DNA of 58,035 nt. Source: JAOAFX01 sp965649105. Lineage in GTDB: Bacteria; Hydrothermota; Tepidihabitantia; SM23-42; JAOAFX01. The notes below the pieces were generated by a model. The model worked only from the letters and a program-made list of their open reading frames with translations, searched no databases and had not been told where the DNA came from. Shown here one piece after another: positions 16,866 to 26,476 of this stretch; position 1 is the first letter of the stretch, and every line of letters starts with the position of its first letter. The DNA is taken from positions 1-58,035 of the forward strand of contig CBFGJP010000004.1 of NCBI GenBank assembly GCA_965649105.1, read 5' to 3'. A program made the translations under genes and the position numbers.

Positions 16866-18632
16866 TTATCTAAGGAGAACCGCTTTCTCTAATGTCCTGA
16901 TTTTTCCAGATTCTAATCTGATGAAATAGATACCGTTAGGTAATGGGCGTCCGGATTCATCATCGCCAGACCACACAATTTGGTTGAATGGTTGAATGGT
17001 TAAATGGTTAAATGACTTGACCAACCTTCCTGAAACATCATAGATATTAAGAGTAGCGAGTAGTCTGTCAATCTGCGTGGCGGAGTAAAGAGTAGAGAGA
17101 TTGGAATTTGGGATTTGGAATTTAATCACGCAGTGATTTGTGAAAGGATTTGGATAGACTTCCAGTTTTACCCCTTCACCTTCTACCTTAAATCTTTCAC
17201 CCTCTTCAATCCCTTGTGCACGCTTGATATAAAAGACCGGCGAATATGTGGAATCATATCTGCCATTGCCCTCTACCACAAGCCAGAGCCGGTTTGACAT
17301 ATTGCTCTGGGTATCAGGAACAACCCAGGAACAGAGTGTATCGGTAGCCAGACCCTGATAAATCAGTTGGCACCCGAATTGTGGATGTGCCCAGTAAAGT
17401 CTTAAAGAATCAAGACCAATCGTCTCATCCAACTTCCAGCGGGGATAGACCGTATCATTTGCCCAGAATGTATCATACTGAACCGGGCAGAACCAAGTAA
17501 CCTCAGGGGTCTTTTCATAGATTCTTGTCTGATTCCCACCTGAGATTACAATTTCATTCAATCCATTATTGTCAAGGTCGTTGGTAATTCGGATACTTGT
17601 GCCTAAAGAATTGCCGGGTAAAGTCTGCCAGACATAGAAGGAATCATTACCCGCGGATTTGATGAGATAGACATAACTTGCGGACTCAAGGGCAATTTCA
17701 GGGATTGAATCACCATCTACATCACCGACATCCGAATAACCACCACCATAATCCCAGTCCTGACTATTGGGGAGATGGAATGATTTGATGATTTGGTATG
17801 TATTATTTCCTGTTGCCTCAAAGATAAAGCAATCGGTTCGGGCATCAGGGATAACAAACCCCTTTACCACAAACTCCAACTTACCATCCCCATCCATATC
17901 AGGGACGGTAAAGCAGTCCTTGACATTCGCCGTAGGAAGTTGTTGGGAAGTGATTTCTTGATATGAATTGTTGCCAATACATTCAAAAATACTATACTGG
18001 CCAGCAGAATAACCGAAGACAAATTCATTCTTATTATCTAAATCAAAGTCCCCAAAGGCAAGAGTAGATGAAGAATTATAGGGAACAGCGGTTGTGATCT
18101 CAGCAATTTTGTCATAAAGATTATTGCCTACGGATTCGTAAATATGGAGATGAATGTAGTTACCCAACACTTTTACAACCTCTGGTACTCCATCCATGTC
18201 AATGTCATAAACGCAGATTGGAACAACTAAACCCTGTCCCACCGTATCCCGCCAGACCTCCTGGGTGGGATAAGAAAAGGAATCGGGGGATTCAAAGATC
18301 ATTATCCCAACCGCCAATGAAGGATTTTCAATATGAAATTGTAAGACGAGATTGTATAACCCATCATTATCAAAATCTCCCGAACACCACAGTAAATTGC
18401 CCCCTGAAAGTGGCACTGAATCCGTTAGCCAACTATTAGATGAATGAAATTCGTAAAAGTGGAGATAAGCTGGCCAGCTTCCGTAGGTAGTAAAAATTAT
18501 TTCTGTTTTATCGTCTCTATCCGTATCCGCAATTTCTGTTTTTGTAGGAACCATACCTTGACCTTGTGGTATATACCATTTCTGGCTGAAACCAGAAGTC
18601 AAAAAACAGAAAACCAGTAGACATTCTGCCAT
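16866..18632 (-). CDS. FG-GAP/VCBS-repeat secreted protein with T9SS-type C-terminal sorting domain
   Basis: 588 aa. Signal peptide at about 1-16 (LLVFCFLTSGFSQ) preceded by a strong Shine-Dalgarno (GGAGGAG). Residues 25-390 carry repeated calcium-binding-like blocks (DTDRDDKTEI, DFDNDGLYNL, DIDMDGVPEV, DMDGDGKLEF, DVDGDSIPEI, DLDNNGLNEI), an integrin-like propeller. After a linker, residues from about 490 form the sorting domain (VYPNPF, YDVSGRLVKSF, GDDESGRPLPNGIYFIRLES). Proteins of this type are exported through the type IX system and kept at the surface or released. No T9SS machinery is in the window. The sorting domain contains a 4 x 8-nt DNA repeat at 16981-17012. Confidence 0.8.
   Translation of the reverse strand: MAECLLVFCFLTSGFSQKWYIPQGQGMVPTKTEIADTDRDDKTEIIFTTYGSWPAYLHFYEFHSSNSWLTDSVPLSGGNLLWCSGDFDNDGLYNLVLQFHIENPSLAVGIMIFESPDSFSYPTQEVWRDTVGQGLVVPICVYDIDMDGVPEVVKVLGNYIHLHIYESVGNNLYDKIAEITTAVPYNSSSTLAFGDFDLDNKNEFVFGYSAGQYSIFECIGNNSYQEITSQQLPTANVKDCFTVPDMDGDGKLEFVVKGFVIPDARTDCFIFEATGNNTYQIIKSFHLPNSQDWDYGGGYSDVGDVDGDSIPEIALESASYVYLIKSAGNDSFYVWQTLPGNSLGTSIRITNDLDNNGLNEIVISGGNQTRIYEKTPEVTWFCPVQYDTFWANDTVYPRWKLDETIGLDSLRLYWAHPQFGCQLIYQGLATDTLCSWVVPDTQSNMSNRLWLVVEGNGRYDSTYSPVFYIKRAQGIEEGERFKVEGEGVKLEVYPNPFTNHCVIKFQIPNSNLSTLYSATQIDRLLATLNIYDVSGRLVKSFNHLTIQPFNQIVWSGDDESGRPLPNGIYFIRLESGKIRTLEKAVLLR
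16981..17012. repeat. Octamer tandem repeat (4 x TGGTTRAA) inside sorting-domain coding sequence
   Basis: Two copies of TGGTTGAA followed by two copies of TGGTTAAA. On the coding strand this is TTTAACCA/TTCAACCA, encoding the FNHLTIQPFNQ part of the C-terminal domain. The same arrangement recurs at 18803-18834 and 33723-33754. Confidence 0.85.
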
Positions 18633-18648
18633 ATCTCCTCCGTAATAG

Positions 18649-18670
18649 GGGGGCTCAATAAAGAGCCCCC
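18649..18670 (-). terminator. GC-rich hairpin between the two T9SS cargo genes
   Basis: Perfect 8-bp stem GGGGGCTC/GAGCCCCC with a 6-nt loop, located 11 nt after the stop of the 18682 reading frame and just before the Shine-Dalgarno of the next gene. It lacks a T-run, so it may be a weak terminator or an mRNA-stabilising stem. Confidence 0.6.
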
Positions 18671-18681
18671 TGTTGTCTATC

Positions 18682-20909
18682 TTATTCCAGTTTTACTATT
18701 TTATGAGAGAAGGTCTGTTTGGTATCAGAGTTCTCAACCCTCAGGAAGTAAACACCCGGGGAGACTTTTCTACCGTATTCATCGGTTCCATTCCAGACGA
18801 TTTGGTTAAATGGGCAATTGGTTAGATGGTTAAATTGTTTGACCAGTCTACCTGAGACATCATAGAGCTTCAGTTTTATTTCTGTGTTATTCTGAATCTG
18901 ATACCTGATGCTTAATTTGTCTCTGAATGGATTCGGGAAGATTGTAATAGCAGCATTGGAAAGTAATTTGCCTTCCTGTGCCATTGGACCAGAGGTGAGT
19001 TCTGTGGATTCCTCTTCATATTCATACTGGTAGATATAGATTGGACCAGCAGTCGCAAAACTACCAGAGATTCTATCAAAAACCACATCAATGATGCCAT
19101 CCTGATAGAATGCCGGTGGAACCCAGAATTCAAGGGTCTCAGGCTGATATGGATTGTATTTTATTTGATGCCTGGGACCATTATCAATCCTTACCCATTC
19201 TCGCCACGGTCCTGAAGATTCCTGATAGGCAACGACCTTAATCTTATAGCGATAGCCGGGCTCAAGTGGGAAGCGATAAGTAATCATCTCGTAGCCAATG
19301 TCAACTGGAATCTGCCAGTTAGAGATAAAACTATCACGGGCAATGAGATAAGGAGAGGGTGTTTCATAACCATTGATTGAAGTGAGATAAGGTGGCAATT
19401 CAGGTGGAATATATGAAAGTTTCTTAAATCTGATTTCGTAGGGTGAATCATCTCCATCAAGCCAGGCGGTGTAGAGATAAATCCTTGAGCCGATGAGCCT
19501 TGCTACAGATTGGGGATAATAAGAAGCAGGAATTGTCTGGCTGATATTGTATGGTTCGTCTGTAGAATGGACTTTATAATATATTTCAGGACCATTTATC
19601 GGTGGATAGGGGCTATCCTGAAAGACTGTGAATAGACCCGAGGCATTGACTGGAGAGCAGGATGCAGTTAGAGGTGTTTGGCTGAAGTTTTCCCAATGAA
19701 ATTCGGACTCGCTTATTTGTCGCCGTCCTTTGTACACATCTTCAAGGAGCCAGGGAGACTCTTTATGCTCCCAGACAACATAGACCATATCGCCATAGCA
19801 TTCAACAAAGGGATGGGCAGAGCGAATGCCATCCTGTTCAAATCGTGGACCCCAGTTTTCCCAGTTCTGTCCGATTTCTTTTGTCGCATAGCAGACCGTA
19901 TCCTGGCGCATCCAGACCGCATGGAGGGAATTGTTGAAACCTGAACGGGCTATTGAAGGTGAGTGACGAATTGGTGGATACATTCCACCAACTCCTGCAT
20001 CTATAAGGGTATATACTCCATTTTCAGGATTAGTAATAGGAAATGAATAGTCCTCAACCGTATGCATAACTCCGTTCATCTGTATCCTGCCGGTGCGGGT
20101 AATGAGAATGTGAACTTCATCAGGATTACCAGGAACGATTCCAATAGAAGGCGGAGAATTTAAGAATGGGTCAAAAGGCCCAACTGGATTATAAAGATGA
20201 TAGATATCACCCCACTCTCCAGGTGCAACCTGCCTCCGATACCAGAGTCCACCAATATCATCGGTCCAGGCCACTGAAGGTAGATTGTTTGAACTCAATG
20301 TAATCGCCGGGAATTTGCCTTCACCAATAGAAACGGGCAATGTCCAGTCTGTTCCGCCATTTGAAGAATATTGATAGATTACCGAACCCAGGCGGGTATA
20401 GACCAGATGCAACTTTTCAGTATTGGGTTCACGAACAAGGTGCTGATTGCCATTATAGGCAAGTGAAAGTGAGTCATCGGTATCATTGAGCATAGGACCG
20501 AGTTTGACAAGATACCCATCGTAACTACCCGAACCAAAAGAGCTCGTTATCCCTGCAACCGCATAAGTATTAAACCCGATTATTTCAACACCGAACCCTC
20601 CATCATCTTCAGAACCCCCTATTATTTTCTTCCATTGTATAATACCATTGGCATCGGTTTTTACGACATATACATCTCCAGGTGATTCAATACTCAGTCT
20701 TATCCCACCGCCAAATAGTTACCGTTGCTTGTGCACTGAATATAATTTAGTTTAGCCCCAGAATTATATGTAACATACCGTTCCAGACTGCCGATTGAAG
20801 TAAATTTCATAAAAAAAGCACCAGTCGGATTTTCGCCCACCACAACATAACCACCATCCCAGGCAACCTCTACAGATTTTCCTATACAACCAATATATTG
20901 CGAATGCAA
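18682..20909 (-). pseudogene. T9SS-type cargo protein, 5'-truncated and frameshifted
   Basis: The intact part is a frame ending at 18682. It contains sialidase/BNR-like repeats (HLVYTRLGSVIYQYSSNGG and similar), a central beta-rich domain and a C-terminal sorting domain (FPNPFRDKLSIRYQ, YDVSGRLVKQF, GVYFLRVEN). The first ATG in this frame (20493) is internal: the frame continues upstream with VYVVKTDANGIIQWKKI and DGYLVKLGP to about 20700. There the coding shifts frame, and the remainder (KSVEVAWDGGYVVVGE, FMKFTSIGSLERYV) runs to 20909, where a REP-like hairpin cluster begins. Loss of one G in a G-run near 20700-20705 would explain the shift. There is no signal peptide, so the 603-aa piece is unlikely to be a functional secreted protein. 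The join of the SBBP-like repeat to the sialidase-like part could also reflect an older fusion. Confidence 0.7.
18803..18834. repeat. Octamer tandem repeat in sorting-domain coding sequence
   Basis: TGGTTAAA, TGGGCAAT, TGGTTAGA, TGGTTAAA in succession. It matches the 16981-17012 array in position within the sorting domain, with the second unit degenerate. Confidence 0.75.
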
Positions 20910-20999
20910 ACCTGAAGGTTTGCCCTACAGGTTTTCGTCCAGATGAATCTGGACGCTACATGGAAAAGATCATTCGTCCATCTAAAGATGGACGCTACA
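20906..20999. repeat. REP-like hairpin cluster (three units)
   Basis: Three near-perfect palindromes follow each other: 20906-20923 (GCAAACCT-GA-AGGTTTGC), 20937-20954 (GTCCAGAT-GA-ATCTGGAC) and 20976-20993 (GTCCATCT-AA-AGATGGAC). Each is followed on the plus strand by (C/G)CTACA, and the second and third are preceded by TTCGTCCA. Stem sequences differ while pairing and flanks are kept, as in REP/RAYT-type elements. No RAYT transposase gene is visible in the window. The cluster abuts the truncated end of the pseudogene. Confidence 0.75.
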
Positions 21000-21223
21000 A
21001 TTAGACACTATATTTATTACGCTCCGGTGTCAACGGAGCAATCTCAAACAAACCTTACAAACTCCGCATAGAAAAAGCCAAAAGAACTTTTGTTAAAATC
21101 GGCAGCAACAAAATGCCGATGATCATTTTCTGCGGGTAAATAAGATAAGATAAGACATAACCAATCCTATACAATATTTTAATTTTATTTTTCAAAAAGT
21201 CAAGGGTTATTTTAATCGCAACC
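20910..21223. other. Non-coding stretch between pseudogene and M1 peptidase
   Basis: Besides the REP-like cluster it holds one more hairpin at 21021-21039 (GCTCCG-gtgtcaa-CGGAGC, without the CTACA flank) and AT-rich DNA leading to the M1 promoter. A 44-codon plus-strand frame ending KMPMIIFCG (stop near 21139) is seen but has no start signals. I recognise no gene here. Confidence 0.5.
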
Positions 21224-21251
21224 TTGATTTATTCGGATTAATAGATATAAT
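21224..21251 (+). promoter_or_regulatory. Leaderless promoter of the M1 peptidase gene
   Basis: TTGATT (21224-21229), 16-bp spacer, TATAAT (21246-21251), then 8 nt to the ATG at 21260. Confidence 0.75.
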
Positions 21252-21259
21252 CAAAACTT

Positions 21260-23938
21260 ATGGTAATCTTATTTTTTCTAATTACCTATCAGCAGAAGGT
21301 TGATTATAAAATCTACTGCAGTCTTGATGATGAAAATCATACTTTAAAAATTACTGAGGTTTTGACATACTACAATAATTCACCTGTCTGCCTTGAAACC
21401 TTATATCTCCATCTCTATGCCAATGCATATAAGGATAATAATACAGATTTTGCAAAAGAATTGAAAAAGATGGGTTCTTATAAATTCTTGAAGGCAAAGA
21501 ATTCAGAAAGGGGCTGGATAGATATAGATTCTGTTAAGTCAATGAAGGGGCAGTTAGATTTTATTATAGATGAAACGATTATGGGCGTTATCCTTGACAA
21601 ACCATTATCTCCAGGTGATTCAGTAGTCCTTCAAATTGATGCGATTTTAAAGATTCCAAAGATATTTTCTCGTCTCGGATACAAAGGTAAACATTACGAA
21701 ATCGTTCAGTGGTATCCAAAGCCCTGTGTTTTTGATGATAAAGGATGGCATAAACAAGGTTATCATGCACTTGGTGAATTTTATGGAGAGTTCGGGAATT
21801 TTGATGTATCAATAGAACTGCCTGCTGATTATATGGTTGCGGGTAGTGGAATTATTATAGATTCATCAAAGGTAGAAAACAATCGGAAGGTTGTGCACTT
21901 TTCCGCCGAGAATGTCCATGACTTTGCCTGGGTCTGTGATAAGGATTTTGAAATTGCAAAGAGGGAGGTTGATGGTGTGGAGATTGAAGTTTATTATATT
22001 AGAAAACAGAAAAGAAAATGGGAGAATGCTGGAGAGTATGCGGTTGATGCAGTAAATAGATATAATAAGTGGTTTGGCAGATATCCCTATAAAAAGTTAA
22101 GCATTGTTCAGGGCTATTTTGGTGGTGGAATGGAATATCCGAATTTAGTGATCATTGGCGGTAGTGAAGATAGATTGACAAGGCAGTTTGAACTTGTGGT
22201 TATCCATGAGATTGCCCATCAGTGGTTTTATGGAATCCTCGGTTCTAATGAGATGGACGAGGCCTGGCTTGATGAGGGTTTTACTTCCTATGCTGAGGCA
22301 AGATATTTTGTTGACAAATATGGCGCAGAGAATTCATTTTTTAAATCATCCTTCATCCCTGGTATGCCCCACGATTATATCAACCGATTGATGTATTACA
22401 TCACCTTAACAAACGGGTTAGAAAGACCGATTTTGACAAAAGCAACTGAGTTTGTTGGTAATCCTATTGGATATCAGGTCATCGCCTATTCAAAACCTGC
22501 CTTATTTCTGCGTTATCTTGAGGCATATCTGGGCACAAATACATTTGATACAATACTAAAAAGATATTTTGAGGAGTTTAAATTCAGACATCCACATTCA
22601 GAGGATTTTATCCGTATCTGTGAAGAGGTGAGTGGCAGGGATTTACAACAATTCTTTAATGATCTCTTGCACACTACAAAATATTGCGACTGGCATATTA
22701 AAAAGATATCCGGAAATTCGCTTGTGGTTGAAAATAAAGGAAAATTTTTGCTGCCCACTGACATACTTATCCAGACTGATAATGGTGGTCAGGTTATGAA
22801 GATTGAAAAACAACAAGATACCCTTGAATTTCCTGATGCAAAAAAGATAAAAAGGGTTGTCATTGATCCATTCAATTACACACCTGAATCAGATAGGTTC
22901 AATAATTTTTATCCAAAAAAGTTTGCGATAAAACCAATTTTTGACTGGCCCTCATTTGATACATATCAGATTTTTGTTCTACCTTATTTATGGTATGATT
23001 CAGATGATGGATTTACACCGGGATTCTATCTTGCTGGTGCCCACTTCATTGATGCAGATTTTATCAAGGGTAAAAATCAATGGATATTCGGTTATATTTA
23101 TGGACTGAAGAGTAAGAGACATTATTATAATTTCAGTTATCAAACACCGATTGTGTTTAAGAAAGGTTATCGGTCGCGTGTATTCTTAAAAGGTTATTAT
23201 GGTGGCGATGAGATAAAATATGACGTAGGATTTAAAAGTGATCTCGGTATTCCACTTACATCCGAACCCAATATTAACATAAAGACTTTTGCAGGCTATA
23301 GAGATTTCAGGTCCCTCATTTCTGTTGATTCGATAGACTGGACGATTGCTGAATATTATTTAATCCAGAATCAAATTTTATATAATACCAATCACTGGTC
23401 TATGGGAGTAAATTTCTGTGGGACAAATAAATTTTTTGATACAGGCTGGAGTTTTGCCAAATTTAATTTTGAGTTTGAAAAGAATTCAAGGTTGTATCTT
23501 GCCCCATTATATTTCCGCATCTTTGCCGGAAAGGTTTATGGCACTGCCCCCAATCAAGAGAGGATATTCTTAAACGGCGGATTGAGGCATAATTTTATCA
23601 GTGATTTATTCTTTGGACAGAAAGGGTATGCATCCCCACAGGAGCATATCCATATCAAACAGGATGGGAATATGGCAGGTTATCAGGGTTATCATATAAA
23701 GACCGATGGGCTTGTCTGTTTCAATATGCAATTTCCCGAAGGATTCCCATTGAGAATCTTCGGAGATTTAGGTTATTACTACAATGGCGATAGTCTAAAA
23801 TGGGAATATGCATACGATACAGGTTTAAAGATTGTGCTTGGACCGATTGGTTTTATCCTGCCCCTTTACAATCACATTGACAGATTCTGGCCTAAAAACT
23901 GGTCAGTGGAACTTTCTATTATTGGAATGAGTTTTTAA
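21260..23938 (+). CDS. M1 family metallopeptidase with C-terminal beta-rich domain
   Basis: 892 aa. A short hydrophobic N-terminus suggests export. The N-terminal beta domain (about 15-240) is followed by the gluzincin catalytic domain with the substrate-anchor motif GGMEYPN (E292, equivalent of GAMEN), zinc site HEIAH (H316, E317, H320) and the third ligand E339 in WLDEGF, exactly HExxH-x18-E. Residues about 440-480 form a helical C-lobe. From about 550 to 892 there is an additional beta-rich, aromatic region (LPYLWYDSDDGFTPGFYLAG; repeated strands; C-terminal ELSIIGMSF) that looks like a membrane barrel. The enzyme may thus be displayed at or inserted in the outer membrane (inference). It is monocistronic. 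Confidence 0.85.
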   Translation: MVILFFLITYQQKVDYKIYCSLDDENHTLKITEVLTYYNNSPVCLETLYLHLYANAYKDNNTDFAKELKKMGSYKFLKAKNSERGWIDIDSVKSMKGQLDFIIDETIMGVILDKPLSPGDSVVLQIDAILKIPKIFSRLGYKGKHYEIVQWYPKPCVFDDKGWHKQGYHALGEFYGEFGNFDVSIELPADYMVAGSGIIIDSSKVENNRKVVHFSAENVHDFAWVCDKDFEIAKREVDGVEIEVYYIRKQKRKWENAGEYAVDAVNRYNKWFGRYPYKKLSIVQGYFGGGMEYPNLVIIGGSEDRLTRQFELVVIHEIAHQWFYGILGSNEMDEAWLDEGFTSYAEARYFVDKYGAENSFFKSSFIPGMPHDYINRLMYYITLTNGLERPILTKATEFVGNPIGYQVIAYSKPALFLRYLEAYLGTNTFDTILKRYFEEFKFRHPHSEDFIRICEEVSGRDLQQFFNDLLHTTKYCDWHIKKISGNSLVVENKGKFLLPTDILIQTDNGGQVMKIEKQQDTLEFPDAKKIKRVVIDPFNYTPESDRFNNFYPKKFAIKPIFDWPSFDTYQIFVLPYLWYDSDDGFTPGFYLAGAHFIDADFIKGKNQWIFGYIYGLKSKRHYYNFSYQTPIVFKKGYRSRVFLKGYYGGDEIKYDVGFKSDLGIPLTSEPNINIKTFAGYRDFRSLISVDSIDWTIAEYYLIQNQILYNTNHWSMGVNFCGTNKFFDTGWSFAKFNFEFEKNSRLYLAPLYFRIFAGKVYGTAPNQERIFLNGGLRHNFISDLFFGQKGYASPQEHIHIKQDGNMAGYQGYHIKTDGLVCFNMQFPEGFPLRIFGDLGYYYNGDSLKWEYAYDTGLKIVLGPIGFILPLYNHIDRFWPKNWSVELSIIGMSF

Positions 23939-24129
23939 ACTTCAATACTACCAATAGATTTATCTCTCATTTCATCATTTTTACAATTGACGAAATGATA
24001 AATGGTTGTTGTCATGCTGATTAAAACCAATTAATTTCATTATTTCTATCTTTTTATTGCATTCCCCTGCCAAAGCAAAAAGGAGAGGTGTTGTGTTAGG
24101 TAAAGAGGCGATTTCATATTTTCATATCA

Positions 24130-24882
24130 TCAAAATTGAAAATGAACGGGGATGTCTGGTATATTCGCAATATCTTCTTTATTTATGCCCTTGGCTAGGT
24201 ATATCAACTCAACCCTAAAAATCTTTTCTTTATATCTATCGGATAGGAGCTTAAAATAAGGCTCAATGGAATATTTATAACGAAAATCTTTCCCTTTTGC
24301 ATAGCCACCTTTCCCGCTTTTGAAAATACCTTTCCCGTAGTGTGGATAAAGTTGACCATTGGGGATGCAAACTAATTTTAAGGCTTTGATATTTGGTTTA
24401 GCATGTTCATGAACTATTTGAATGATATAAGTTAGACAGGGTTTCTCAATTTTGGAGGAAATTCGATAATATTGAGGCAGGTTAGGTATAAAGGTCTTGT
24501 TCACCACATAAGAAGTCTGATTGATTCCAATATTGATTTTCCCCTTGTAATCTGCCGGATTATCAAGGAGAGCAGTTTTAATTTCGATATGCATAAAGGC
24601 ATCTGGAAGTTCAAACATTAAATCCGAGCCGAGAGGAGAAGAATTGGGAAATCGTAAGATTGAGGCAAAGAAATGATGAAAGATTCTTTCTGCCCCGGTA
24701 TCTAGATCAGATGCTTTAAAACCTTTCCTTGCTGTCTTTATAAAATTATCATACCAGTCATTCAGAATTTTTATTCGTGAGTTCAAACCATCAATAAGAG
24801 CGTCTAAATCCTGCTTTAGGTGAAGCAAAATTAAATCATAATACTGTCTTTCTATCTTCTCAAGTTCAAAATCATTTAGCAT
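24130..24882 (-). CDS. Type II restriction endonuclease (PD-(D/E)xK-like)
   Basis: 250 aa, the partner of the methyltransferase gene just upstream, whose end it overlaps by 11 nt. A candidate PD-(D/E)xK site is present: GSDLMFELPDAFMHIEIKTA around 85-104, with D94, E100 and K102 in the expected order and spacing, on an alternating hydrophobic strand. The rest has no recognised family motif, which is normal for restriction enzymes. Specificity cannot be read from sequence. The assignment rests mainly on context plus the ExK strand. Confidence 0.75.
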   Translation of the reverse strand: MLNDFELEKIERQYYDLILLHLKQDLDALIDGLNSRIKILNDWYDNFIKTARKGFKASDLDTGAERIFHHFFASILRFPNSSPLGSDLMFELPDAFMHIEIKTALLDNPADYKGKINIGINQTSYVVNKTFIPNLPQYYRISSKIEKPCLTYIIQIVHEHAKPNIKALKLVCIPNGQLYPHYGKGIFKSGKGGYAKGKDFRYKYSIEPYFKLLSDRYKEKIFRVELIYLAKGINKEDIANIPDIPVHFQF

Positions 24883-26476
24883 AGATTACTTCTCTAATAT
24901 TTGGACATCTTTTTTTAATAATATTCAGATATTCCGTGACTAATTCTATTAATATTGCACTTCTTCCTATCTCATTAGCAACTTTGCCTACTGTTCCTGA
25001 ACCAGCAAAAGGGTCCAATACAAGCCCTCCTTCCGGACAACCAGCTTCAATACACCTTTTCACGAGTTCTTCAGGAAAGGTAGCAAAATGAGCCTCTGAA
25101 AGAAATTGGAGCTTTATGCTCCAGACATCGCCGGGGTTCTTGCCTTTTGGATGTGGTTTTACGGTCTGAAGAACCAGATGTGTTTCGGTAACCCACCTAT
25201 CATAGAGAGAATCAAATTTAAGGATTTCTTTTAGTCTGAACCAATCATCCGGTAAAGGGATGGACCCCCCTCTACCCCAGCTACCGGTATCTTTCCTGAA
25301 CCAGTGACCTGCTGTGTCTTTATAGCCCAATAATTTATCAATCTCTTTTGTGGTGATACCTCTATTTTTACGCCAAAATCTAAGATAATCAGCAATTATT
25401 GGTTGAAAAATTTTGTATCTTCTTTGTAGCACCAGATATTCTCCAAAGAGTGATTTTCTTGCACCTGGTGAGGCACCTCTGTTATCGGGGTTTAATTTAA
25501 ATTTACCTTCATAAGTTCGTTCCTCACTCTGCCGAGATGAGGGAAATAGCATTGAAGGTTTTATTTCTACTCTATTATTAAAATCTGGTTCTGGTGGCAA
25601 TATTGGTTTAGGAAATCCATCACAAGCAGAATGAGCATTTATATCTATCTCGTATTTAATAGATTTTCCGCAGCTCTGGCATACTAATTCCACTGGTAAT
25701 TGAGATTCTTCATTAAAGCCCTGTACAACTTCAATGGTTGTCTCATTATTTTCCCAGAGAACCTCTGCAAGTATATCTTCATTGGGAGTTTTGAAGACCT
25801 TCAAGACACACCCTTTAATCTTGCCGTTTTTTAACAAAGAGTTTTCTACTTCAAACCCTAAAATATCTTCAGGACTTTTATTGTTTTTGAAGTTGCTAAC
25901 CGGTAGTCTTAATTTATCTATTGATAAATAGTAATTGTATCTGCTTTCTTCCTTTACGAATAAAAATACCGGCTCATAGACATTTGAGAATCTGCTATCT
26001 AATGAAGAGGGCATAGCATTGGGTTTGAACCATATGATTTTATTTATAAGTGTCCAACCATTTTTTTGAAGTTCAACTGCCAACAATTCTGGTATGAGTA
26101 ATAATTCCTTATTTTGATATTTATAGCCTATATTCAGGAAGAAGGTCCCTGTGGCTTTTAATACTCTCTTCATTTTACTAAAGACATCAACAAGTCTTTT
26201 TATATATTCAAAATAAGAATTTTCTTGACCAATTTGTTGAGGATTCCCGTAATCCCTCTGCTTCCAGTAGGGTGGTGAAGTTATAACACAATCAACAATC
26301 CCGTCGGGCAGTAAATGAAGGACATTATTTACATCTCCTATATACACGGTAACTTCTTTCTCCTCTACATCATGATTGGCTCTATATGTTTCTAAAAGGG
26401 ATAACTGTTCTCTAACATAAGATGTCGCTGAAGTTCTTACAATCCGTTCCTTAATCTCTCTATATCTTTTCTTCAT
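24872..26476 (-). CDS. Type II DNA methyltransferase (N4-cytosine/N6-adenine, beta class)
   Basis: 534-aa modification enzyme. Motif IV TSPPYW (66-71) lies near the N-terminus and motif I DPFAGSGT near 488-495, an order typical of beta-class amino-methyltransferases; TSPPY favours N4-methylcytosine. The long central target-recognition region holds a zinc-ribbon-like CQSCGK plus a further Cys near 265-285. It also holds a helix-turn-helix-like stretch, GITTKEIDKLLGYKD...HWFR, followed by PLPDDWFRLKEILKFD, seen in several site-specific methylases. A Shine-Dalgarno (AGGAAAA) precedes the ATG. It overlaps the upstream 47-codon frame by 17 nt and the endonuclease gene by 11 nt. Confidence 0.9.
   Translation of the reverse strand: MKKRYREIKERIVRTSATSYVREQLSLLETYRANHDVEEKEVTVYIGDVNNVLHLLPDGIVDCVITSPPYWKQRDYGNPQQIGQENSYFEYIKRLVDVFSKMKRVLKATGTFFLNIGYKYQNKELLLIPELLAVELQKNGWTLINKIIWFKPNAMPSSLDSRFSNVYEPVFLFVKEESRYNYYLSIDKLRLPVSNFKNNKSPEDILGFEVENSLLKNGKIKGCVLKVFKTPNEDILAEVLWENNETTIEVVQGFNEESQLPVELVCQSCGKSIKYEIDINAHSACDGFPKPILPPEPDFNNRVEIKPSMLFPSSRQSEERTYEGKFKLNPDNRGASPGARKSLFGEYLVLQRRYKIFQPIIADYLRFWRKNRGITTKEIDKLLGYKDTAGHWFRKDTGSWGRGGSIPLPDDWFRLKEILKFDSLYDRWVTETHLVLQTVKPHPKGKNPGDVWSIKLQFLSEAHFATFPEELVKRCIEAGCPEGGLVLDPFAGSGTVGKVANEIGRSAILIELVTEYLNIIKKRCPNIREVIYAK

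Noticed and set aside
18682..20493. Intact 603-aa gene starting at ATG 20493
   Set aside because: The frame continues upstream with coding character and the ATG has no signal peptide or ribosome-binding site, so it is internal to a broken gene.
21003..21139. Plus-strand 44-codon frame ending KMPMIIFCG upstream of the M1 gene
   Set aside because: No start codon with promoter or ribosome-binding site, and no recognisable family; may be chance or a remnant.
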